Positions 43,901 through 52,430 of a stretch of DNA of 64,000 nucleotides are shown here, one piece after another; position 1 is the first letter of the stretch, and the number at the start of each line of letters is the position of its first letter. The position numbers and the translations under genes were made by a program. The stretch lies in assembly GCA_031411495.1 (NCBI GenBank), contig JANOBD010000022.1, positions 111,209 to 175,208 on the forward strand, read 5' to 3'. Under the pieces are notes generated by a model that saw only the letters and a list, made by a program, of their open reading frames with translations, did not search any database and had not been told where the DNA came from. Source of the stretch: JANOBD01 sp031411495. Lineage in GTDB: Bacteria; Planctomycetota; Phycisphaerae; Tepidisphaerales; Tepidisphaeraceae.

Positions 43901-45848
43901 CGAAGAGGTGCTCGGCATCGCCGGGCAGGCACAATATCATCCCGTCCTGCACGATGACCGGATTTCCGGTGAACGACGGCTTCACCCGGAGCATCTGACC
44001 GCTGTTCATCACCTGCCACTGGTACTGCGGGTTCACGGGCAGCGGACGCGGGTAGACGCTGAGCCACGCGAGCGATCCGTCCGCGGCGTTCACGCAGGCG
44101 AGCGCGCCGATGTCCGTGCTGACGAACACGCGACCGTCGGCGTAAGCGAGATGAGAATCGCCGCCCGAGCTCGGCGGCAAGTTGTAATCCATGTACGCGC
44201 GCGCCGAGTTTCCACTGGCAAGATGCCGCGACCAGCGGTGCGATCCGTCTTCCAGCGCCAGGCAGATGAGGTAGCTGTCTTCGAAAGCGCCGTTGCGCCG
44301 GCTGCGCGCCATCACGTAAACCGAATCGCCGACGACCAGCACGCTGCCGCAGGGCCGGGCGGCGCGCATCGATTCGTCGTCCGACTTGATCTCGCTCAGC
44401 GACGTTTTCCAGTTCAGCGTTCCGTTGGCGCGATCGAGACAGACGATGGGCGTCTGCACGTCCGAGCCGACGCCCGCCTGCGTCTCCGGCTGGCCGAGGA
44501 TCGCCAGCACGCTGCGGTCGGTGAGCGTGGTGGTCATCTGCACGCTGCGCGGCGAAGCGAACGCGCCGTTCGCGCGGTACGCGCCGTCACCGGGGTAGTT
44601 CGCCAGCCAGCCGAGGATCGGCTCGCCGCGGTCGAGGTCATACCCATACACGGCCGCGTTGTCCTGGAAGAACATCTGGTGGCCGTCGACGCTCGGAAGA
44701 ATTCCGGTCATCGCGCCCAGGTCGCGCTGGCGGTCCAGCGACTGATTGACGCCGATGCCGTTGGCTTCGAAGTTGGCCGCGGCGATGGGCGAAATCGAAC
44801 CCGGTCGAAGCGTGATCGATTCCAGCCGGGCCCAGATCCGCGGCGCCGTGCCTTCGACCGTTTCGCTCGCGAGCGCGGCGTGATCGTTGGAGCCGAACGG
44901 CACCGGCCAGCTCCGTTCGGACTTCTCGCCACGGGTCACGCGCGGCGACTGCAGTACGGAGTTCACGACCTCCAGCAGGTTCCGCGGCTTGCCGCCGATG
45001 ATGCCGCTCGCCTCCGCGTGCTGCTTCGCCAATTCGCCGGCGCGCAGCTTGGCCCGCGCGTCTTCGCCGGCGAGGTGCCACGCCAGGCTCGAGCGCGTCA
45101 GCAGCAGTGGCCGCTCCTCGCCGATCTGCGGGTGTTCTTCCAGCAGTCGATCGCACAGCGATGCCGCCGCGATGAACTCGGCGTGATCGAAGAACGACTC
45201 GATCAACAGCATGGCCGCATCGCGCCCGGCGGTGGTGATGAAGTATCGGTTGACGACCTGCATCAGGTCGGAGCGGTTGGAGGGACTGGCGGATTCGAGC
45301 ATCCGCCGCGCCGGCAATTCGCACCGCGCCAGGTAGACCGCTCGGCCCGTCTCCGGCCACTTCGCCAGGCGCGACTGCACGACGCTCGTCACGCTGCCGA
45401 ACCGGTCGGGTCGCCCCTGTGCATCATTGTGGATCGGCAACACGCGATCGGCGTATTGGTCGAGCACTTCCTGGTAGACCTCGGCGGAGGTGTCCCACTC
45501 GCTGGCCCGCTCCATGCGCTCGGCGAGGGAGAGTTTCTCCGCGGCGACGGCGCTGTCGCGCACGAAGACGCCGCCGTTGTTGCTGTCGGCCGGATCCTGG
45601 CGGTTGCCTCTGCCTCCGCCGGGCACGACGGGGATCACCACGTCCGGCAGCTGTCCCTCCCGGAACACCTGTGCCTGCTGCAGCGCCAATCGACGCTCAA
45701 GCGCGGCGCGCATCTTCGCCTCATTGGCGGCCTGATCCGGATTCTGCGCGACCGCGACGCCGGGCATCGCCGCGATTGCAGCCAGCAGCGGCCCGAGGAT
45801 AGCGCAGATGGAAGTGCATCGGCGGCGTTGCGTTTGACTCAATCGCAT
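40962..45848 (-). CDS. Giant secreted PQQ-propeller/TPR protein
   Basis: A 1628-residue protein with signal peptide (about residues 8-35, ending GVAVAQ). Two regions hold PQQ-type propeller blades with DRANGTLNWKTSL, ALEDGSHRWSRHL and GLDAGSGEVRWQSAF; the W-D-containing strands pack into beta-propellers. Between them (about 840-1150) are helical TPR-like repeats (RLRYADALFNAGQTEEAIHW, AYQKLLSEP). The N-terminal part also has helical repeats. No enzyme motif is seen; such proteins may be scaffolds in the periplasm. Convergent with the endonuclease-like gene. Confidence 0.88.
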   Translation of the reverse strand: MRLSQTQRRRCTSICAILGPLLAAIAAMPGVAVAQNPDQAANEAKMRAALERRLALQQAQVFREGQLPDVVIPVVPGGGRGNRQDPADSNNGGVFVRDSAVAAEKLSLAERMERASEWDTSAEVYQEVLDQYADRVLPIHNDAQGRPDRFGSVTSVVQSRLAKWPETGRAVYLARCELPARRMLESASPSNRSDLMQVVNRYFITTAGRDAAMLLIESFFDHAEFIAAASLCDRLLEEHPQIGEERPLLLTRSSLAWHLAGEDARAKLRAGELAKQHAEASGIIGGKPRNLLEVVNSVLQSPRVTRGEKSERSWPVPFGSNDHAALASETVEGTAPRIWARLESITLRPGSISPIAAANFEANGIGVNQSLDRQRDLGAMTGILPSVDGHQMFFQDNAAVYGYDLDRGEPILGWLANYPGDGAYRANGAFASPRSVQMTTTLTDRSVLAILGQPETQAGVGSDVQTPIVCLDRANGTLNWKTSLSEIKSDDESMRAARPCGSVLVVGDSVYVMARSRRNGAFEDSYLICLALEDGSHRWSRHLASGNSARAYMDYNLPPSSGGDSHLAYADGRVFVSTDIGALACVNAADGSLAWLSVYPRPLPVNPQYQWQVMNSGQMLRVKPSFTGNPVIVQDGMILCLPGDAEHLFVFDSVTGELRGRVSMATASSAAGVGLEQPQKYSILVGVDGDHVVVAGTRSIALLDLAKIEGDCEFGDVLIRARAFLKPGFEDDTIRGRPFLTNKSIYVPTAWKLFRLSADANKALETYPPANDSWESRTDEEPGNVLFANDSIIVASPRHVNVYSDLSLLRKRMEMAVSADARSIQPRLRYADALFNAGQTEEAIHWIDTTLAQLTSGSLVTPGPDRDRVFEMLSQMFRRLARQQQNDPQLPALLERLGKTADTPIQQAGYQLARAFLARRSSDLPSAVDAYQKLLSEPTVATIRVRTSGGSVAIRELAMTAIEQIIKTSGPEAYQAVEAQARAMLDTVRTANDPMALLRVLDAFPNSQAGREAIALAVSGSLSDKPPAASVLRRIGASLTDPAQRAQLFEALLRIDLAQGDVDSALGRARMLAKLDPSRKISGLPPFRSQSFAPSTPAPLVAQLQRLAFEEQDRRLPDFKTPDEEPVFDVDHRVETPNMASILLPLKPRPDRLVAISRADRAVQIFEPGQARPMRSIALASVPDHAQSQWNGDALLVTTSSRVASLDTAAGTVKWTFDPQDLKSASRSTMAMMSLDPQGLLDPSPTAEKAPLIADPTAQRGAVRQQRRVRMPAQLQIDNDQASTGWMPDPIQRGRENIAYTRTAGGTVVIATSRGRIIGLDAGSGEVRWQSAFSDRAPSMIGVWDDVVVFGGNDESSSTLTAYRAEDGEQLLSQTASGPIQKRLNTFSVSPEGTLAAVHFDSIELFDLAAGTDEPIATFAGQNQNLFAYTSAQERVQFCGDKLLVLTGSAGVPQKVCMYDALTLEPVVVTDTKTNQRVERSFTPTFPDGLKPNEPSARMYVYKDRLLLRGGRGFTVSSVLVPDAATWSRILDDSSDVMNSQSPMLVRNGVLIINWPQNALGGNASSPGVEYYKREMMPEGRENSRVLALFDLKRDGAKMVDTVQPVNGGFYTIWSDGVLSFIPSRTGK

Positions 45849-46181
45849 GCTTCATCTCCGAAATCTCGCCCGTAGGCCGCTCTCCGGCGTGCCGGAGCCC
45901 GGCCGATCATATCCGACACCCCGCCGTGTTTCTGTACGCACCTGACACCCGCTTTCGAGGAATTCGTCGCGCGTGAAAGCCGATTTCGACGCACGCCCGG
46001 GCCGAAAGTTCGCGGCGCGCAGTCTTAACAAGCTGAACGTGGGCTGCCGCCGTTTCGAGCGAGTGCAGGAAACGGCGATGGTTCCCGCCTTGCGCCCCTT
46101 CCGACCCGCACAATTCTGTCGCACTGTCGAGGGATTGCGCATCACTTGGAAGCGCCATTCGCTCCGATAGGGAGTATCCTG
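45849..46181. promoter_or_regulatory. 333-base divergent control region
   Basis: Separates the minus-strand propeller gene from the histidine kinase gene. GGAG (46171-46174) at the right end is a good ribosome binding site for the ATG at 46182. No other signal can be supported. Confidence 0.4.
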
Positions 46182-47416
46182 ATGGGTAAATTCGACTCGC
46201 ACCGTTCATCATCGAGCAAACCGAAGCCATTCTTGCCGCGTGGGAAGCGTTCGCACGCACGATCCTTCCCGCCACCAATATGGACGCGCTGGCGCTGCGC
46301 GATCAGGCTGGCGATCTGCTGCTGGCCACCGTCCGCGACATGGACTCCGCCCAAACCGAAGGGCTGCGTGCCGCCAAAGCTGCGGGCTACCCGGACGGCA
46401 GCCCGCTCACCCTTCGCCTCAACGGCGCATCCGAAGAACACGCCATCGGGCGGCTCGGCGTGGGGTTCAACCTGATTCAGGTCGTCTCCGAGTATCGTGC
46501 GCTGCGCGCCAGCGTGCTGGAGAAGTGGAACGCGAGCGATCCTGCGCCGGAGGACCGGATCGTCGACGATCTCGCCCTCTTCAATGGGTCCATCGATCAA
46601 TCCCTCGCCACTGCCGTCCGCGCTTACACCCGCCGAGTGGACGAGTCACGCGACATGTTCCTCGCGATCCTCGGCCATGACCTGCGCAACCCGCTGGGCT
46701 CGATCGCCATGTCTGCCCACCTTATGCCCCGCACGGCTGCGCTCGATCCAAAACTTGCCGGGCTGGCCACCCAGATCTCCACCAGCGCGCAGGTCATGTC
46801 GCAGATGATCAGCGACTTACTCGATTACACCCGTACCCGCCTGGGCGCTGGGATGCCCGTCGACCGCGCCGCGATGGACCTCGGCGAGGTGGCCGAGAAT
46901 GTCGTCTTCGAGTTTCGCGCCAGCCATCCCAAGGCCGACCTGGTCCTCACCCGCGGCGGTGACCTCACCGGCGCGTGGGATGCGGCCCGACTTCGGCAGG
47001 TCCTTTCCAACCTCATCGGCAACGCGATCCAGCACGGCGATCGCCACTCACCGGTCGAGATCGTACTGAGCGGGAGCGACCGCGAAGTGTCGGTCGAAGT
47101 CCGCAACCAGGGTAACCCGATTCCCGCCGGCGAAATGACCCGGATCTTCGACCCGCTCATCCGCGGCGCCAGAGCGGCCAAGCCGAAAAAGAACCGCCCG
47201 GGCAGCATCGGACTGGGCCTGTACATCGCCCGCGAACTGGTGCTCGCCCACGGCGGCGCGATCGGCGTCGCGTCCAGCGAGGAAGCCGGCACCGTCTTCA
47301 CGATCCACCTTCCCCGCCACGCCAGCACACCCAACACGGAACTGCATCCCGGCGCGGATCTCAATCACCATGTGGACGACCGGGATGGCCCGCCCTATAA
47401 ACGAGTTCATACATGA
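46182..47416 (+). pseudogene. Sensor histidine kinase with an apparent frameshift near its start
   Basis: The kinase frame (ATG 46280 to 47416, 378 residues) carries HisKA with FLAILGHDLRNPLGS (phosphorylated His at 46676-46678) and HATPase motifs NLIGNAIQHG, IFDPLIRG and GSIGLGLYIAREL. Upstream, the only start with a good ribosome binding site is ATG 46182 (GGAG at 46171), which is in another frame. In the kinase frame the codons before 46280 still read FIIEQTEAILAAWEAFARTI, like the start of an RsbRD-type N-terminal domain, back to a TAA at 46190. A one-base shift between about 46190 and 46205 would join MGKFDS to that segment. So it is a sequencing error, a broken gene restarting at 46280, or a rare start codon. 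The next gene overlaps by ATGA. Confidence 0.75.
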
Positions 47417-47931
47417 TCAAGCTGGCGGAACGACAGGCTCAACTGCACGATGCGGAAGAACTGGCGATCATCGAATACTCGGCGCGCAAGTCGGATAGCA
47501 ATTGTGACCTCGCAGGGGTCACCCTACCGTTGCTGGCCGAACGCTGGCGTCAACACATCCGCAGCAATATTGCGAACGCCAAGGGCGGTGACATTGCGAC
47601 CGTGATCGCGAGTGTCGAAAACCACGACGTCGGCGTCGCGTCCGTGTCGCTGCCCGTCGTCGCAAGCCGACGATGCGCGCTATGGGCGATCTACGTGAGG
47701 TCCGGCTATCAGCGCCAGGGCATCGGGACGTATCTGCTCAGCACGCTTGCCCATCGGCTGGAGGCGTATGCCATCTCCGAACTGTACATTGAGAAGTGCG
47801 AGCACGAATCGGGCTTGCAGTTCTGTCGGAAACATCGCGCGGAACTCATGGCGGGATTGCTCTGCTGGTCCGATTTAAAGCCGATTCGAGAGCATCACAA
47901 AACCGCCCGCGGAACGACCGTTTCACCCTGA
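47413..47931 (+). CDS. GNAT family N-acetyltransferase
   Basis: A 172-residue acetyltransferase. Motif A is YVRSGYQRQGIGTYLLSTLA (about residues 95-114) with the QRQGIG loop that holds acetyl-CoA; LYIEKCEHESGLQFCRKHRA is the C-terminal motif B region. Its ATG overlaps the stop of the histidine kinase gene (ATGA), which means translational coupling and common transcription. Substrate unknown; a regulatory pairing with the kinase is only suggested by overlap. Confidence 0.88.
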   Translation: MIKLAERQAQLHDAEELAIIEYSARKSDSNCDLAGVTLPLLAERWRQHIRSNIANAKGGDIATVIASVENHDVGVASVSLPVVASRRCALWAIYVRSGYQRQGIGTYLLSTLAHRLEAYAISELYIEKCEHESGLQFCRKHRAELMAGLLCWSDLKPIREHHKTARGTTVSP

Positions 47932-47942
47932 ACCGACGCATT

Positions 47943-48110
47943 TCAGTTCCGAGCCCGCTCGTCAGGCGTTTTCTGTGCCCTTTTCCTGGCTTCGACCTGC
48001 CGGTCGATCTCTGCGGCGCGCTTGAGGAGTTCAAGGGCCTGCTCCTGCAGCCGATGAGATTCGGCAATCAGCTCCTGTAGCGTCTGGCTTTCCTTGGGTT
48101 CCTCTGCCAT
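47943..48110 (-). CDS. Short coiled-coil protein
   Basis: A 55-residue charged helical protein from ATG 48110 (MAEEPKESQTLQELIAESHR). Leu/Ile/Ala heptads run through LIAESHRLQEQALELLKRAA, predicting a coiled coil or helical hairpin. The ribosome binding site is weak. Ends 11 bases from the convergent GNAT stop. No family recognised; possibly a regulator or adaptor. It could be spurious, but base usage looks coding. Confidence 0.55.
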   Translation of the reverse strand: MAEEPKESQTLQELIAESHRLQEQALELLKRAAEIDRQVEARKRAQKTPDERARN

Positions 48111-48308
48111 GCGCCAAGTCTGACAGGTTTTAGACTCCTGAAAAGGCGGAGACTCCCTGAGGCCCGCATAGGCATCCCGCTCGGTGGTAAGGAATGGGCA
48201 GATCCCACGTGTCGATCTGCCGAAAAAAGTCGATCGGAAGTACGTCCCACTCCGAAAATCCCAAGGTATCATGGCACGCTGCGGACAACACTCATACAGG
48301 AGTTTCGT

Positions 48309-49970
48309 ATGAAAGCGATCATGCGGCTTGCCGTTGTCGTTCTCGGTCTTTCTGCTTTGTCGCTGTGGGCTGATGAGCCGTTGTATGACGGGCTCGGCGC
48401 CACCGCGCCAAAGGTCACCGCCGCCAATCCGGAGGCCCAGGCGTATGCCGTCCAGGGGATCAAGTTCCTGTACGGCTTCAGCCACGGGGCGGCGATCCGG
48501 TCGTTCGAGCAGGCGATCAAGCTCGATCCGACCTGCGCGATGGCGTACTGGGGAATCGCCTACGCCAACGGGCCACACGTCAACTTCCCGCTCGTCCCGC
48601 CGCCGATGGCCGAAGCGGCGTGGAAGAACCTGCAACTTGCCCGGCAGTACGCGGGCAACTGCACGCCGGTGGAGAAGGAGCTCATCGACGCGCTGTCGAC
48701 GCGCTACGCCAATCCCCAGCCCGGCCCACTGCCCGAAGACCGCTCGCCGCTGGATAAAGCCTACGCCGATGCGATGCGGCAGGTCTGGCAGAGACATCCC
48801 GATGACGCGGATGTGGGCGCGTGGTTCGCCGAGTCGCTCATGGACCTCTCGCCGTGGAACCAGTGGACGAAAGAAGGCGCCGCCAACCCCGGCACCGATG
48901 AGATCGTCGCCACGCTCGAGGCGGTGCTGAAGCTGAACATCAACCACCCCTTCGCCAACCACCTATACGTTCACGCGGTGGAGGCCAGCCAGCACCCGGA
49001 GGCCGCCATCGCCACCGCCGACCGCCTGCGCGAGCTGCAGCCGGCGCTGGCGCACAACGTGCACATGCCGACACACATCGACATCCGCGTGGGCCAATGG
49101 CAGAAGGCGATCGACTGGAACGCCAAGGCGATTGACTCGGCGATCGCGTATCACAAACTCTCCGGGCCGCCGCAGGGCTTACTGATCTTTTACGAAGCCC
49201 ACAACTATCACATGCTGGCGTACGCCGCCTTGATGACCGGGCAGCGCGACCTGGCGGTGAAGCAGATCAAGGCGATGGTAGCGAGTCTGCCCGATGATTT
49301 CGTGAAGGAGTTCTCGCCGATGGTCGAAGGCTTCGGCGCCATGCCGGATGAGGTGATGGTGCGCTTCGGCATGTGGGACGAAATCCTCGCCGCCCCACAG
49401 CCCGACAAGGATTACACGCCCTACACCAATGCCTTCCACCACGCGGCCCGCGCCATCGCCTTCGCCGCCAAGGACAAGACCGCCGAAGCCCGCGCCGAGC
49501 AGAAGCTGTGGGCAGAGGGTCTGACCAAGGTTCCCGAAGGGGAGGTCTTCCACAACAACCCGATGCCCGCCATCGCCGCGCTCACCAGCGCGATGGTGGA
49601 AGGCGAGATCCTCATCCGCGAAGGCAAGACCGACCAGGGCCTGGGCAAATTGCGCGAGGCCGTGACGCTCGAAGACGCGTTGCACTACGACGAGCCGCCG
49701 GCGTGGATGATCCCTGCGCGTCACAGCCTCGGCGCGAACCTGCTCCGGGCCGGCAAGGCCGCCGAAGCCGAGGGGGTCTACCGCGACGACCTCAAGCACC
49801 TGCCCGACAACGGCTGGAGCCTCTTCGGCCTCGCGCAGACGCTCCGCGCCCTGGGCAAAACCGACGAGGCGGCCACCTGCCAGACGAAGTTCGAACAGGT
49901 CTGGGCGAAGTCGGACGTGAAGATCAAGAGCTCGTGCATGTGCCAGGACGGCATCGCCATGGCGAAGTGA
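48309..49970 (+). CDS. Exported TPR-domain protein
   Basis: A 553-residue protein with signal peptide MKAIMRLAVVVLGLSALSLW (cut before DEPLYDG). The helical repeat region starts with GIKFLYGFSHGAAIRSFEQA and DPTCAMAYWGIAYANGP, a TPR-like pattern repeated to the end (ARHSLGANLLRAGKAAEAEG, GWSLFGLAQTLRALGKTDEA). HIDIRVGQW and HNYHMLAYAALMTGQ contain conserved His residues of this exported family; no enzyme activity is established. CAGGAG lies upstream of ATG 48309. Ends KIKSSCMCQDGIAMAK, with a CxC pair. Confidence 0.88.
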   Translation: MKAIMRLAVVVLGLSALSLWADEPLYDGLGATAPKVTAANPEAQAYAVQGIKFLYGFSHGAAIRSFEQAIKLDPTCAMAYWGIAYANGPHVNFPLVPPPMAEAAWKNLQLARQYAGNCTPVEKELIDALSTRYANPQPGPLPEDRSPLDKAYADAMRQVWQRHPDDADVGAWFAESLMDLSPWNQWTKEGAANPGTDEIVATLEAVLKLNINHPFANHLYVHAVEASQHPEAAIATADRLRELQPALAHNVHMPTHIDIRVGQWQKAIDWNAKAIDSAIAYHKLSGPPQGLLIFYEAHNYHMLAYAALMTGQRDLAVKQIKAMVASLPDDFVKEFSPMVEGFGAMPDEVMVRFGMWDEILAAPQPDKDYTPYTNAFHHAARAIAFAAKDKTAEARAEQKLWAEGLTKVPEGEVFHNNPMPAIAALTSAMVEGEILIREGKTDQGLGKLREAVTLEDALHYDEPPAWMIPARHSLGANLLRAGKAAEAEGVYRDDLKHLPDNGWSLFGLAQTLRALGKTDEAATCQTKFEQVWAKSDVKIKSSCMCQDGIAMAK

Positions 49971-50066
49971 TACATCCCGGTGGCACGACCGGTACGCAAG
50001 TCGTTGGAAGCTGATGCTTCGAGTCCTCAGGAGAGGCTTTCGCGTGCCAACTGCGCCTATGACCCT

Positions 50067-51011
50067 TCACGGCTTCGGGAAATACGCCCCCCACAGCGGC
50101 CACAATCGCTCGATCTCTTCGTGCGTCAGCTTTTCCTTGTTGCTCCAGATTGAGAGTTCCAGCGCGGTGCGGGCCGGGCAGAACTCCAGCGGCGAGGGGT
50201 CTTTGGCGATCCGCTCGACGGCGGCCTTCATCAGTGCGATCGCGTTCTCGCTGGCGGCCTTGAGGTTGCTGATGATCTCGTTGAGCAGTTCGTGCCGGGG
50301 CCGGGGCATTTCCTTTTGATCTTTGGGCTTCGCGCCCGGGACGGCGCTTCGCCAGCAATCGTAATCGGTCACGAGGGCGACCATCGCGTAGGGAAGCTCG
50401 GCCTCCATGGCGAGCTTGGCTTCGGGCATCGCCGTCATGCCGATCAGGTCGCCGCCCCACATGCGGTGCATCAGGCTCTCGGCCCGGGTTGAAAACGCAG
50501 GCCCTTCCATCGCGACGTAACAGCCGCGGCCGTGAACCTGCATCGGCTCGGGATTGCGCGCGGCGATCGCCTGCGGGACGGCATCGAGCAGGATCTGGCG
50601 CAGCACCGGGCAGAACGGCTCGGCGAACTCGACGTGAACCGCCGACTGTTCGAAGAACGTCGCCGGGCGGTTGATCGTCTTGTCGATCACCTGATCGGGC
50701 ACGACGACGTCGCGCGGCTTGACCTCTTCGCGCAGGCTGCCGACCGCGCCCGAGGCGAGGATGTGCGTGCAGCCCAGCACCTTGAGCGCGTAGAGATTGG
50801 CGCGGTACGGCACGCTGGTGGGGTTGAAGACGTGGCCGTTGCCATGACGGCTCAGGACGAGCACGGGCACGCCGGCCCAGTGGGTCTCGAAGATCGTGCC
50901 GCTGGGCTTGCCGAAGGGGGTATTGATGTACTGCGGCGTTCCGTTCTCGCGGGCGCTGAGGGCATCGCCCAGGCCCGAGCCGCCGATGAGGCCGATCTTG
51001 ATGGGTTGCAT
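50067..51011 (-). CDS. mtnP: S-methyl-5'-thioadenosine phosphorylase
   Basis: A 314-residue purine-nucleoside-phosphorylase-fold enzyme that phosphorolyses 5'-methylthioadenosine in the methionine salvage pathway. The start IKIGLIGGSGLGDALSAREN binds phosphate; LSRHGNGH and ASGAVGSLREE line the active site; MEGPAFSTRAES and the base-binding VTDYDCW mark MTAP rather than inosine phosphorylases. The usual length is about 280, so the C-terminus is slightly long. The ATG at 51011 begins the conserved strand; upstream in-frame codons look non-coding. No other methionine-salvage gene is adjacent. Confidence 0.93.
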   Translation of the reverse strand: MQPIKIGLIGGSGLGDALSARENGTPQYINTPFGKPSGTIFETHWAGVPVLVLSRHGNGHVFNPTSVPYRANLYALKVLGCTHILASGAVGSLREEVKPRDVVVPDQVIDKTINRPATFFEQSAVHVEFAEPFCPVLRQILLDAVPQAIAARNPEPMQVHGRGCYVAMEGPAFSTRAESLMHRMWGGDLIGMTAMPEAKLAMEAELPYAMVALVTDYDCWRSAVPGAKPKDQKEMPRPRHELLNEIISNLKAASENAIALMKAAVERIAKDPSPLEFCPARTALELSIWSNKEKLTHEEIERLWPLWGAYFPKP

Positions 51012-51185
51012 TGGGGAGAAGGTATCGCCTTTCCGGAGGCGGGCAATTGCCGCGTCGGCCAATGTCGGTCCCGAACGGCTTGCTTTTTTGGCCGGTAACT
51101 CGTGAACTAGACCTTGAGGCGAGCGGAGAGGCGTCCGTCGTGAAGAGGCTGTTTCACATGCCGAGGCGCCTCTGAGAAGCCGACG

Positions 51186-51929
51186 ATGAGCATTGCGGGA
51201 TTCATCAATAAAGTCCGACAACGGGTGTTCCCGCCTCGACCACACATTGAGTTGGCCGACCGCATCGCGTCGTTGACACAGGAAATCGCCTTTTGGCGCG
51301 AGTGGTTCGAAGGAAAGGGGCTCGACTGGCCGGATGATTACCGCCGCCGCTTCAACCCCGATCTCGAACTTCAGCCCGAACTCGCCGCCCTGCTGCCGAT
51401 GATTCCAAAGGTGGACATCGACATTCTCGACGTCGGCGCCGGCCCGATCACCCGGCTTGGGAAGAAATCGGCGGGACGCAGCATCCACCTCATCGCCACC
51501 GACCTCCTGGCCGCACAGTACGACCAGATGCTCGCGGACCTCAACATCCAGCCGCTGCTGCGGACCGTCTTCGCCGATGCCGAAAAACTCACCGACCACT
51601 TCGGCCGCGCATCCTTCGACATCGTCCATGCGCAAAACACAGTCGATCACATGGAACATCCGCCGCTGGCGATCGAGCAAATGATCGCCGTCACCCGGCC
51701 TGGCGGGTTCGTCTACCTTCGCCACGAGGAAAACGAAGGCACCCGCACCGGCTTCTACACGCTGCACCAGTGGGACTTCTTCCTCGACGACATGACCGGC
51801 GACTTTATGCTCCGCCACGCCCACGGCAAACGCTACAACCTCAGCCGCCTCTTTTCCCGCCACGGAGCGAGCCGCTGTTATCGCGAAGACAAGCGCGTGG
51901 TGTTCGTGTTGCAGGTGGCAAAGGACTGA
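51186..51929 (+). CDS. Class I SAM-dependent methyltransferase
   Basis: A 247-residue protein. The N-terminal helical part (ELADRIASLTQEIAFWREWF) is followed by a Rossmann domain with IDILDVGAGPITRLG, LIATDLLAAQYDQML, FDIVHAQNTVDHMEHP and TRPGGFVYLRHEENE. This layout resembles methyltransferases found in surface-glycan or cell-wall loci. The substrate is unknown. The next gene begins 21 bases later on the same strand. Confidence 0.88.
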   Translation: MSIAGFINKVRQRVFPPRPHIELADRIASLTQEIAFWREWFEGKGLDWPDDYRRRFNPDLELQPELAALLPMIPKVDIDILDVGAGPITRLGKKSAGRSIHLIATDLLAAQYDQMLADLNIQPLLRTVFADAEKLTDHFGRASFDIVHAQNTVDHMEHPPLAIEQMIAVTRPGGFVYLRHEENEGTRTGFYTLHQWDFFLDDMTGDFMLRHAHGKRYNLSRLFSRHGASRCYREDKRVVFVLQVAKD

Positions 51930-51950
51930 TTCATTCGCCAGGGGCCACTG

Positions 51951-52427
51951 ATGTCGAATCCCGCGCCAGGCGAGCAACGCATCGACCCCACCGGCGAGTT
52001 CCTGCGCAACTACCTCCGCGGCCGCGACGTGGCCTGCCCGGGCTGCGGCTACAACGTCCGCGATCTCGTCGGCGCCCGCTGTCCGGAATGCGGGCAGGAA
52101 CTGGTGATGTCGGTAAGGCTCTCCGAGCCGCGGCAAGGCGCGCTGATCACCGGGCTCGTCGGCCTCGCATCCGGGGCGGGCTTCGGCGGGCTGCTGCTGA
52201 TCTTCTGCATCATCTCCTTCACATTGATGCGCCGGGGCGGCCCGCCCACCGAGTTCTACATCATTATCGTCCCGGGCTTTGTCATTCATTGTGTCGCGAT
52301 GTGGTTCTGGATCAGGCGATGGAATGCCATCCGCAGGATTTCCAGAACAGCGCGGACGCTTCTTGTCATCGGCACGCTGATACTGCCGATCGCCTTCGTG
52401 GTCGTCTTTTCGGTTGCCATCCGCTGA
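51951..52427 (+). CDS. Zinc-ribbon membrane protein
   Basis: A 158-residue protein. Near residues 28-46 there are two CxxC pairs (CPGCGYN and CPECGQE) forming a zinc ribbon, preceded by TGEFLRNYLRGRDVACPGC, a header common in planctomycete proteins. Three transmembrane segments follow (GLVGLASGAGFGGLLLIFC, FYIIIVPGFVIHCVAMW, LLVIGTLILPIAFVVVFSV). Function unknown. It ends 3 bases before the convergent oxidoreductase gene. Confidence 0.85.
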   Translation: MSNPAPGEQRIDPTGEFLRNYLRGRDVACPGCGYNVRDLVGARCPECGQELVMSVRLSEPRQGALITGLVGLASGAGFGGLLLIFCIISFTLMRRGGPPTEFYIIIVPGFVIHCVAMWFWIRRWNAIRRISRTARTLLVIGTLILPIAFVVVFSVAIR

Positions 52428-52430
52428 CGC

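Noticed and set aside
43182..45875. An 897-codon open frame on the plus strand opposite the PQQ/TPR gene
   Set aside because: Antisense by-product of high G+C coding DNA with no recognisable feature.
48210..48245. GGCAGATC...GATCTGCC hairpin followed by A-run as a terminator
   Set aside because: On neither strand is the stem followed by a T-run; the A-run is on the wrong side.
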